A stretch of DNA of 62,105 bases. Source: Nocardia thailandica NBRC 100428 (GTDB lineage Bacteria; Actinomycetota; Actinomycetes; Mycobacteriales; Mycobacteriaceae). Shown here piece after piece: positions 37,003 through 43,821 of the stretch; the first letter of the stretch is position 1; each line of letters starts with the position of its first letter. The notes under the pieces were generated by a model, which did no database searches, was not told the DNA's origin, and saw nothing but the letters and a program-made list of their open reading frames with translations. The DNA lies in NCBI RefSeq assembly GCF_000308795.1, contig NZ_BAGK01000117.1:1-62105 (forward strand), in the 5' to 3' direction. The position numbers and the translations under genes were made by a program.

Positions 37003-38130
37003 GTGTCGAGCACCTGCAACTATCCGGGCTGCGCCCGCCCCATCACCCGCGCCGGCGGACCCGGCCGACCCTCGGAATACTGTGACCATCCCGACCACAC
37101 CCGATGGCGGGCCTGGCGGGAAAGGCAACGCCAGCAACAGGAGTCACAGACACCGGCGACAAACGTCACTGTGACGACACAGGGGCCGGCCACGGCCGCA
37201 CGCCTGCGGGCCGACGAGCTGCTCGGCCAGTTCCGTGGCTTGGCCGAGCAGCTCGGCACGACCCTGTCCGCGGCGGTCGCCGAACTGTCCACCCTGGCCG
37301 ATCCGGCGGTGGCCGAAGCCCAGGTCCAGGCGGTGCAGGCCGACGCGGCCCGACGGATCGCCGAGGCCGAGGTCAACGCGGTGGCGGCCGAACAGGCGCG
37401 CCGCGACGCCGAGGAGGCGCGGGCGGCGGCCGAGGCGGTCGCCGAGGACGCGGTGACCGCCGCCGAACAGGCCGAATCCCGCGTCGCCGCCGCCGAATCC
37501 GCGCGCGAGGAGGCGTTGCGCGAGGTCGAACGCGTCTCCAGGCAGGCGGCCGAGGAGGTGTTCGCGGCCCGCAGCGACGCCGAGGACGCGGTGCGCGCCG
37601 CCCGGGCCGAGGCCGCCGAGGAGATCGCGCGCCTGCGCGCCGCCGCCGAGGAGGAAATCGCCGACGTCCGCGCCCGCCACGACACCGAACTGGCCCACCT
37701 GCGCCGCGACGGCGAGACCCGGCTGCGCGCCGCCCAGGCCGAACGCGACCTGGCCCTGCAGCGCGCCGCAGACGCCGAACGCGCCACCGAACGCGCCGAA
37801 CAGGCCGCGGCCGAACGTGTCGAGGCCGCCGCCGAAGCACGCGAGGAATGGCGCCGCGCCCGCGCCGATCTCGACACGACCCGCTCCGAACTCGACCGCG
37901 CGCGTGCCGAACTCGCCGAGCTGCGGCGCACGGCCCGCGCCGATCTCGACGCCGCCCGCGCCGAGGCCGCCGCCGTCGCGGACCGCGTCCGCGCCGAATC
38001 CGCCGAACGCCTGGCCGCCCTCGACGACGCCCGCCGCCAGACCCTGGCCCGCGCCGAGCGCGCGGAGCGCCAGCTGGACGAACACCTCGGCAGGCAGCCG
38101 GAACGGGGGGACGCGATCACGCCCTCCTGA
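37003..38130 (+). CDS. Putative zinc-binding, long coiled-coil protein
   Basis: A 375-residue protein. The N-terminus has C5, C10, C27, H29 and H32 (CNYPGC ... EYCDHPDH), a likely zinc knuckle; residues about 65-370 are almost continuous Ala/Glu/Arg heptad-like sequence, a long parallel coiled coil. That arrangement (small DNA-binding head plus coiled-coil tail) recalls KfrA-type proteins of plasmids, but the head is not the KfrA helix-turn-helix. The GTG at 37003 is 6 bases after TACGAT, so the mRNA is probably leaderless. A structural or nucleoid role is possible; no partner gene is adjacent. Confidence 0.72.
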   Translation: MSSTCNYPGCARPITRAGGPGRPSEYCDHPDHTRWRAWRERQRQQQESQTPATNVTVTTQGPATAARLRADELLGQFRGLAEQLGTTLSAAVAELSTLADPAVAEAQVQAVQADAARRIAEAEVNAVAAEQARRDAEEARAAAEAVAEDAVTAAEQAESRVAAAESAREEALREVERVSRQAAEEVFAARSDAEDAVRAARAEAAEEIARLRAAAEEEIADVRARHDTELAHLRRDGETRLRAAQAERDLALQRAADAERATERAEQAAAERVEAAAEAREEWRRARADLDTTRSELDRARAELAELRRTARADLDAARAEAAAVADRVRAESAERLAALDDARRQTLARAERAERQLDEHLGRQPERGDAITPS

Positions 38131-38182
38131 CCCCGGCCGATTGCCCGACGGCCTGTACTGGCGCGCGGGCCGCCGGTCCGGG

Positions 38183-38221
38183 GTGATATGACCGTACCCT
38201 TTTATGGTACGGTCATATCAC
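38183..38221. promoter_or_regulatory. Perfect 16-bp inverted repeat, operator of hydrolase 1
   Basis: The arm GTGATATGACCGTACC (38183-38198) is repeated in reverse complement at 38206-38221, with the loop CTTTTAT. It lies 21 bases before the hydrolase ATG. The 12-mer TATGACCGTACC (38187-38198) also occurs upstream of the TetR/hydrolase pair at 48100. Confidence 0.78.
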
Positions 38222-38242
38222 CAACGAGGGTGGAGGGGATCC

Positions 38243-39133
38243 ATGGCCCGCAAGATCGGACGATTCGAGAACGAGCAAGCACGGCAGACCTATCTCGCCG
38301 CCTACGCCGCCCTGGAAGCGGTGTCGCCCCAGCCCGCGGAGACGACCGAGATCGCGACGTCGTTCGGGTCGACCCATGTCCGCCGCTACGGGTCGGGGGT
38401 GGGGACACCGATGGTGCTGCTGCACCCGTTCGGCGGTACCGGTCTGTACTGGAGTGCGGTGGTGGAGGACCTGTGCCGCGATCGCGTCGTCTTCGCGCCG
38501 GACACCCTCGGCACGGCGGGCCGCAGCGTGCAGACCGCCCCGATCCGTGGCGAGGCCGACTTCGCTGCCTGGTTCGACGAGCTGATGGCCGGGTTGGGGG
38601 TCGAGCGTGCCCACGTCCTCGGGCTCTCCCAGGGCGCCTGGCACGGCGCGCTCGTGGCCACCCGTGCTCCGGGGCGCGTGGCCAGCCTGACGCTGATCGA
38701 GCCCAACGGTGTCGTCACGAAGATGAAGTGGCGCGTGCTGCTGAAGATCATGCGGCTCGGCATGAACCCCTCCGACGAGAACTGGAAGAAGATGACGGCC
38801 TGGGTGACCCCGGGCGTCACGCTGCGCGACGAGGAAATCGCCTGCGCGCGGGCGTCGCTCGGGTACCGGACCCGGCTCGGCTGGGCCCGGGTGCTGCGCG
38901 ACGACGAGCTGCGCGCACTCGGCGTGCCGCTGCTGGCGCTCTTCGGCGGCGACTCGGTGGCCTGCGACCCCGCCCGGGCCCGCGAGCGCCTCACCGCCCT
39001 CGTCCCGCGCGCCGAGATCGAGGTCTACCCGGGCACGGGACACGGTGTGCTCGACCAGATTCCCGGCGAGCTCGTCGCGCGGGTGCTGGCCTTCGTTCGC
39101 CGCCACGACCAGCAGCCCGCCCCCAGCCGGTAG
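38243..39133 (+). CDS. Alpha/beta hydrolase (paralogue 1)
   Basis: A 296-residue hydrolase with the nucleophile elbow GLSQG (S129) and the catalytic His in GTGHG (about 267). The first 110 residues align with the hydrolase at 47191: both begin with KIGRF and share TSFG followed by a TV/TH and RV segment. GGAGGGG lies 6 bases before the ATG at 38243. The substrate is unknown; such enzymes hydrolyse esters or ring-fission products. It is probably repressed by a protein binding the inverted repeat just upstream, most likely the TetR protein encoded at 48169. Confidence 0.85.
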   Translation: MARKIGRFENEQARQTYLAAYAALEAVSPQPAETTEIATSFGSTHVRRYGSGVGTPMVLLHPFGGTGLYWSAVVEDLCRDRVVFAPDTLGTAGRSVQTAPIRGEADFAAWFDELMAGLGVERAHVLGLSQGAWHGALVATRAPGRVASLTLIEPNGVVTKMKWRVLLKIMRLGMNPSDENWKKMTAWVTPGVTLRDEEIACARASLGYRTRLGWARVLRDDELRALGVPLLALFGGDSVACDPARARERLTALVPRAEIEVYPGTGHGVLDQIPGELVARVLAFVRRHDQQPAPSR

Positions 39134-39236
39134 CCGCCGCACCCGGTATCGCCGGGCCGGGAAATTCGGTGGTGCGGGGCCGGCCGTGGCTGTTACGGTC
39201 GGTCTCGCCGTGATCGCGACCGAGGAGGTGAGACCC

Positions 39237-39290
39237 GTGAACGTAGGAACCGTGTGGGTGCTCCCTCGAGAGTGCACGGCCGGGCGATAG
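39237..39290 (+). CDS. Possible 17-residue leader peptide
   Basis: GTG at 39237 is preceded by GAGGAGG at 6 bases and opens a 17-codon frame (MNVGTVWVLPRECTAGR) ending at TAG. It lies 48 bases before the next hydrolase gene. TCGAGAG within it can pair with CTCTCGA just before the hydrolase ribosome site. A translational-attenuation role is possible; the peptide has no known family to my eye. Confidence 0.4.
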   Translation: MNVGTVWVLPRECTAGR

Positions 39291-39338
39291 GACACGTCGC
39301 CGGGAGCGCCGAAACCCGCTCTCGAAAGGCGACATCCG

Positions 39339-40076
39339 ATGTCCCTCATTTCTGTCACGTCCGAAACCCGCGCCGACGGCCTCGTCGAACGACACTTCAC
39401 CCTCGGCGACGTCCCCGGCATCCTGTGGACCTCCGGTTCCACGACCGAGCCGGCGCCCCTGATCCTCGTCGGGCATCCCGGTGGTCTGGAGGCCATGTAT
39501 CCCCGGGTCTCGGCCCGGGCCCGCGGCGCGGTGGCGGCGGGCTTCGCCGCGGCCACCCTCGAACTGCCCGGCGCGGGCGTCCGCCCCCGGTCCGCCAAGG
39601 CCGAACGCGCCCGCGCCGACCTGCGCGCCGCCCTGCGGGACGGGAGGCCGGTCGACGAGGACATCATCGACCGGCTCGTGCTTCCCCTGGTCGAGGCGGC
39701 GGTCCCGGAATGGCGCGCGGCGCTCGACGCGCTGCTCGACCTGCCGGAGATCGGCGGACCCGTCGGCTACTCCGGCGGGGTGATCTCGATCGGCGTCCGC
39801 CTGGCGCTGGTCGAGCCCCGCCTCGCGGCCGCGTTGCTGTTCGCCGGGAGTTTCGTGCCCCGGTCCATACTGGCGGAGGCCCGGCGGGTCACGGTCCCGG
39901 TGCAGGTACTGCTGCAATGGGACGACGAGGGCAACGACCGGCAGCGGTCCCTCGAACTGTTCGACGCCCTCGGCTCCCCGCAGAAGACCCTGCACGCCAA
40001 CATGGGTGGGCACACGGGGGTCCCGGCCTGGGAGGCCGAGGCCGGGAACCGGTTCTTCGCCCGGCACCTGAGCTAG
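39339..40076 (+). CDS. Alpha/beta hydrolase-fold protein
   Basis: A 245-residue protein with the pattern of dienelactone-hydrolase-like enzymes: PLILVGHPGG early, the elbow GYSGG (Ser near 144) and a late His in GGHTGVP. The insertion of about 25 charged residues between the two is unusual. Substrate unknown. The weak GAAAGG ribosome site 8 bases before the ATG may be masked by pairing with the upstream 17-codon frame. It ends at a long hairpin shared with the convergent siderophore-interacting protein gene. Confidence 0.76.
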   Translation: MSLISVTSETRADGLVERHFTLGDVPGILWTSGSTTEPAPLILVGHPGGLEAMYPRVSARARGAVAAGFAAATLELPGAGVRPRSAKAERARADLRAALRDGRPVDEDIIDRLVLPLVEAAVPEWRAALDALLDLPEIGGPVGYSGGVISIGVRLALVEPRLAAALLFAGSFVPRSILAEARRVTVPVQVLLQWDDEGNDRQRSLELFDALGSPQKTLHANMGGHTGVPAWEAEAGNRFFARHLS

Positions 40077-40083
40077 CCGCACA

Positions 40084-40128
40084 CCGGCCGGTGTGTCCCC
40101 CGCGCGCGACGAGGGACACACCGGCCGG
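40084..40128. terminator. Bidirectional terminator, 16-bp stem
   Basis: CCGGCCGGTGTGTCCC (40084-40099) pairs perfectly with GGGACACACCGGCCGG (40113-40128) around a 13-base loop. It lies between the two convergent stops at 40076 and 40130. Confidence 0.82.
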
Positions 40129-40129
40129 G

Positions 40130-40882
40130 TCAGCGGGGGCTCGGCGCGGACTCGCGGGCGGCCAGGTCGGCCTTCCATTCGCGGAAGCCCTCTTCGGTCC
40201 GGCCGCGTCGCCAGTAGCCCGAGATGGAGGACGCCCAGGCTGCGGGCACCTCGCGTTCGCGGCGGATGTAGCGGCGCAGGTCGTGCATGACGGCATGGGC
40301 CTCGCCGTGGATGAACACCTGCACCTGACCCTCCCGCCACGGCGCGGCGCGAACCGCCTCGGCCAGCGCCTCACCGGGTGCGCGGTCGGCGCGGTGCAGC
40401 CAGGTCAGCTCGACGCCCTCGGGCGCCGTGAGCGGCAGTTCGTCCTCGGGCCCGGCGACCTCGACGAAGGCGTACCCGACGGCGGTGGGCACCAGGGCTT
40501 CCAGGGCGGCGGCGATCGCGGGCAGCGCCGCGTCGTCGCCGGCCAGCAGGTGCCAGTCGGCGTCGGCGCGCGGAGCGTAGGCGCCGCCGGGACCGAAGGC
40601 GTCGATGGTGGCCCCGGGTGCGGCCGCGGCCGCCCACGGGCCCGCGATGCCCTCGTCGCCGTGGTAGACGAAGTCGATCGCGACCTGCTCGTCGGCCGGG
40701 TCGACGGTGCGCAGGGTGTAGGTGCGCAGCACCTCGCCGTCCTCGCGCGGGAAGATCAGTTTGACGTAGGAGTCGGTGAACGCGCCGACCGTGAGGCCGG
40801 GGGCGCGGAAGTGCACGCGCACCATGTGCGGGGACAGCTGCTCGGTGCGCAGCACCGTCAGAGTGGTACGGGGGCGGGCCAA
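40130..40882 (-). CDS. Siderophore-interacting protein (FAD/ferric reductase family)
   Basis: A 250-residue protein of the SIP family: an N-terminal FAD-binding barrel with RTYTLR and a C-terminal NAD(P)-type domain ending in SGYWRRGRTEEGFREWK. It reduces ferric siderophores in the cytoplasm to release iron. A TTG start at 40882 is preferred because GGAGG lies 5-6 bases upstream. An IdeR-type box sits just before the gene, so it should be induced when iron is short. It is monocistronic here. Confidence 0.9.
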   Translation of the reverse strand: MARPRTTLTVLRTEQLSPHMVRVHFRAPGLTVGAFTDSYVKLIFPREDGEVLRTYTLRTVDPADEQVAIDFVYHGDEGIAGPWAAAAAPGATIDAFGPGGAYAPRADADWHLLAGDDAALPAIAAALEALVPTAVGYAFVEVAGPEDELPLTAPEGVELTWLHRADRAPGEALAEAVRAAPWREGQVQVFIHGEAHAVMHDLRRYIRREREVPAAWASSISGYWRRGRTEEGFREWKADLAARESAPSPR

Positions 40883-40899
40883 GGAGACCTCCGGACAGT

Positions 40900-40918
40900 A
40901 GTTATTAGGATTACCTAA
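40900..40918. promoter_or_regulatory. IdeR/DtxR-type iron box
   Basis: AGTTATTAGGATTACCTAA agrees with the 19-bp consensus TTAGGTTAGGCTAACCTAA at 12 positions, including the right half TTAGG-N4-CCTAA. It starts 17 bases upstream of the siderophore-interacting protein start codon, in the expected repressor position. Confidence 0.68.
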
Positions 40919-41106
40919 CTACCGTACTCCGGTTTCGCCCGGCGCGGGGACCTCGCGCCGCCGGGCGGGGTGGCCTCGCCCGCGGTGCAACGCGCGCGCC
41001 GCCGGAATCGTTACCCCGCACAGATTTCCGGCCCGGCCGGAGCCATCTCGGCGGGAATCGCCGGGATCGGTGGCGGGCGGGTCGGCCACGCTGTTCACTG
41101 GTAGTC

Positions 41107-42552
41107 ATGTCCGCCACCGCTCCCTCCCACCGACCGCGGCGGTCGCAGCAGGCCCCGCCGCCGGCGACCCCGGCCGAGCTGGTCGTCGTGACCGCGCCGG
41201 TCGGGCGAACGATCACGCCGATCGCCCTGCGCGAGCACACCGCGCTGCGCGAGCGGGTCGACGGCGTGCTGGGTCCGCACGCGCGGCTGGTCCCGATCTT
41301 CGGACCCGGCAACCGCCTGGCCGACCGCCTCACCGGTACCCCGCAGGAGTCGGTGGCGGGGGAGTATCTGGGCTACTACACCGTGCGGGGCGCGAGCGGG
41401 GACCTGCCCGAACTGGCGCGCCGGCTGCGCGAATCCGCCACGGTGGCCGCCGCGTACGTGAAACCGGGCGCCGAACCGCCCCTCGCGCCGGGCGCGGAAT
41501 ACGGCCTGGCCCCCGACGCGCCCAGGGTGACCCCGGATTTCGGTGCGCGGCAGGGATATCTGGAGGCCGCGCCGCAGGGCATCGACGCCCGGTGGGCCTG
41601 GACTCGGCCCGGCGGGCTCGGCGCCGGGGTCCGGGTGATCGACGTCGAGGGGGCGTGGCGGTTCACCCACGAGGACCTGCGGCAGAACCAGGGCGGCATG
41701 ATCGGCGGGACCTCGGCCGAGGACGCGGGCTGGCGCAACCACGGCACCGCGGTGGCGGGGCAGATCAGCGGCGACGTCAACACCGTCGGGATCACCGGGA
41801 TCGTCCCCGAGGCGACCATCCGCGCGGTGTCGGTCTTCGGCATCGGCTCGGCCACCGCCATCCGTGCCGCCGCCGACGCCCTGGACCCCGGCGACGTCCT
41901 GCTCATCGAACTGCATCGTCCCGGCCCGCGCTTCGGCTATCGTCACCGCCCCGACCAGCGCGGCTACCTGCCCGTCGAATGGTGGCCCGACGACTTCGCG
42001 GCCATCCGCTACGCCGTCGGGCGCGGCGTGGTCGTGGTGGAGGCCGCGGGCAACGGCGGCGAGGACCTCGACGACGCGCTCTACGAGACCCGTCCGGCGG
42101 AGTTCCCGGGCACCTGGCACAACCCGCTGCGCCCGGGGCCCATCGACTCCGGCGCCGTCCTCGTCGGCGCGGGCGCCCCGCCGCCGGGCACCCACGGCAA
42201 CGACCACGGCCCGGCCCGCTCCCGGCTGGCGTTCTCCAACTACGGCGCGCGTCTCGACGCGCAGGGCTGGGGCCGCGAGGTCACCACGACCGGCTACGGG
42301 GACCTGCAGGGCGGCGGCGACGAGGACCTCTGGTACACCGACATCTTCAGCGGCACCTCCAGCGCCTCGCCCATCGTCGTCGGCGCGGTCGCCGCCGCCC
42401 AGGCCATGCGCGGCGGCGACCGGCTCGACCCCGAACAGGTGCGGAACCTGTTGCGCACCACCGGCTCCCCGCAGGCCGACGCTCCCGGCCGGCCCGCCAC
42501 CCAGCGCATCGGTAACCTGCCCGACCTGCGCGCCCTGGCCGGAGAGGAGTGA
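41107..42552 (+). CDS. S8-family subtilisin-like peptidase, cytoplasmic
   Basis: A 481-residue protein with a complete subtilase triad: D179 (GVRVIDVEG), H212 (NHGTAVAG) and S418 (SGTSSASP), plus the oxyanion Asn316. No signal peptide or anchor is visible, which sets it apart from the mycosins. An N-terminal segment of about 160 residues precedes the catalytic domain. It is 3 bp upstream of a maltokinase-cap-like gene, so the two are probably co-translated. The target protein is unknown. Confidence 0.86.
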   Translation: MSATAPSHRPRRSQQAPPPATPAELVVVTAPVGRTITPIALREHTALRERVDGVLGPHARLVPIFGPGNRLADRLTGTPQESVAGEYLGYYTVRGASGDLPELARRLRESATVAAAYVKPGAEPPLAPGAEYGLAPDAPRVTPDFGARQGYLEAAPQGIDARWAWTRPGGLGAGVRVIDVEGAWRFTHEDLRQNQGGMIGGTSAEDAGWRNHGTAVAGQISGDVNTVGITGIVPEATIRAVSVFGIGSATAIRAAADALDPGDVLLIELHRPGPRFGYRHRPDQRGYLPVEWWPDDFAAIRYAVGRGVVVVEAAGNGGEDLDDALYETRPAEFPGTWHNPLRPGPIDSGAVLVGAGAPPPGTHGNDHGPARSRLAFSNYGARLDAQGWGREVTTTGYGDLQGGGDEDLWYTDIFSGTSSASPIVVGAVAAAQAMRGGDRLDPEQVRNLLRTTGSPQADAPGRPATQRIGNLPDLRALAGEE

Positions 42553-42555
42553 GCC

Positions 42556-43182
42556 GTGGCCGTCGTCCACCGCGCCAGCCTCACCCCGGGCAAGCTCGAC
42601 CTGCTCACGGCCTGGCTGCCGGGCCGCGCCTGGTATCGCGGCGCGGCGCCGCGATTGCGGCGCGCGGGCGGATTCCGGCTCGACGACCCCGAGGGAGAGG
42701 TCGGCCTCGAATTCGTGCTGGTCGCCGACGATTCCGGGGCGGTGCCGGTGCTGTATCACGTGCCGATGAGCTACCGGGGCGTGCCGCTGCCCGGGGCCGA
42801 GCACGCCCTGATCGGCACCGCCGAACACGGGGTCCTCGGCCGACGCTGGATCTACGACGGCCCGGCCGACCCGGTGCTGGCCGCGGTCACCCTGGACCTG
42901 CTCGCCGGGGCGGCCCCCGCCCAGCACCAGCACGCGAGCGCCACCCCGGATCCGGCGGTGCGCGTCCGCGTCGGCGATTTCGCGCGGGCCCGCCCGGGTC
43001 CGGCCGTCGACGGCGACGCGCACACCGACGTCGGGGCCGGGAGCGCGGTCCTGCGCTTCCAGCGCACGCCATCTGCCGTGGATGCCGCGCCGCGCGTGGT
43101 GGCCGAGGTCGCGGCACCGCCGGTACTCGCCGACATCCCGGGCGCGCCGGTCGTGCTCGTCCAGCTGCTCGCCGACGCGTGA
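42556..43182 (+). CDS. Maltokinase N-terminal cap-like domain protein
   Basis: A 208-residue protein whose first half matches the maltokinase N-terminal cap domain: HRASLTPGKLDLLTAWLPGRAWYRG, then VLYHVPMSYRGVPLPGAEHALIGTAEHGVLGRRWIYDG. In maltokinases that cap precedes a kinase domain, which is absent here, so this is a free-standing cap. The GTG at 42556 starts 3 bp after the subtilase stop. A link between a cytoplasmic protease and a cap domain is not one I know; it might be an adaptor or regulator. Confidence 0.72.
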   Translation: MAVVHRASLTPGKLDLLTAWLPGRAWYRGAAPRLRRAGGFRLDDPEGEVGLEFVLVADDSGAVPVLYHVPMSYRGVPLPGAEHALIGTAEHGVLGRRWIYDGPADPVLAAVTLDLLAGAAPAQHQHASATPDPAVRVRVGDFARARPGPAVDGDAHTDVGAGSAVLRFQRTPSAVDAAPRVVAEVAAPPVLADIPGAPVVLVQLLADA

Positions 43183-43230
43183 CCCGCCCGCCGCCGCGGG
43201 CGCGGAATCCCGGCGCCTACAGCCGGCAGG

Positions 43231-43255
43231 GAACTACGATGGTGTGTAGTAGTTC
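43231..43255. promoter_or_regulatory. Inverted repeat before the nitroreductase-like gene
   Basis: GAACTAC (43231-43237) pairs with GTAGTTC (43249-43255), and ACTAC with GTAGT (43233-43250) gives an alternative. It overlaps a TACGAT box (43235-43240) and lies 20-45 bases before the ATG at 43276. It is a likely operator; the regulator is not identified. Confidence 0.5.
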
Positions 43256-43275
43256 GACTCGGCCGGGGGTATGCC

Positions 43276-43821
43276 ATGAAGCGCTCGCGCACCGGAACAC
43301 ACGGCGTCCGCACCCTGCGCGCACGGCCCGTGGACACCACCGCCGGGCCCGGGTGGTTTACCCGGGCCTACGCGAGGTTCGCCGCGAGCCGTGTCGCCGG
43401 ATTCGTGTCGCGCCGGCTCGCCTGGAGACTGGACCCGCTGCTGCTGCGGCTCACCCGTGGCCGGGTCGCCACGACGCTGATCTTCCCGACCGCGGTGCTC
43501 GAGACCACCGGCGCGAGAACCGGAGCGCGGCGGCGCAACGCGGTGATCTACTTCTCCGACGGTGATCGCACGATCATCGTGGCGTCCAACGCGGGCAGTG
43601 CCACCGATCCGGCCTGGTATCACAACCTGCGGGCGCACCCGGACGTCGTGCTCGGCGGCGCGCCGATGCGGGCGGCTGCCGTCGTCGACGCGGGCGAGCG
43701 TGAACGCCTCTGGTCGCTGGCCGACCGTGTCTTCCCGGCCTACGCCTCCTACCGGGCGCAGGCACGCCGGGCGGGACGGACCGTCCCGATCGTCGCGCTG
43801 ACTCCGCGCGCGGCGTCTTGA
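43276..43821 (+). CDS. Nitroreductase / deazaflavin-dependent oxidoreductase-family protein
   Basis: A 181-residue protein of the F420-type split-barrel family: VLETTGARTGARRRNAVIYF and DPAWYHNLRAHPDVVLGG correspond to the cofactor-binding region. The N-terminal 35 basic residues are extra. It is more divergent from the Ddn group than the protein at 16857. Substrate unknown. Its promoter region carries an inverted repeat. It converges directly on the large HEAT-like gene with no gap. Confidence 0.78.
   Translation: MKRSRTGTHGVRTLRARPVDTTAGPGWFTRAYARFAASRVAGFVSRRLAWRLDPLLLRLTRGRVATTLIFPTAVLETTGARTGARRRNAVIYFSDGDRTIIVASNAGSATDPAWYHNLRAHPDVVLGGAPMRAAAVVDAGERERLWSLADRVFPAYASYRAQARRAGRTVPIVALTPRAAS

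Noticed and set aside
38183..38221. Reading the 16-bp inverted repeat as a terminator of the coiled-coil gene
   Set aside because: It sits 21 bases before the next ATG, has no T-run after it, and shares its arm sequence with the TetR operator at 48100. An operator explains it better, though a dual role is not excluded.
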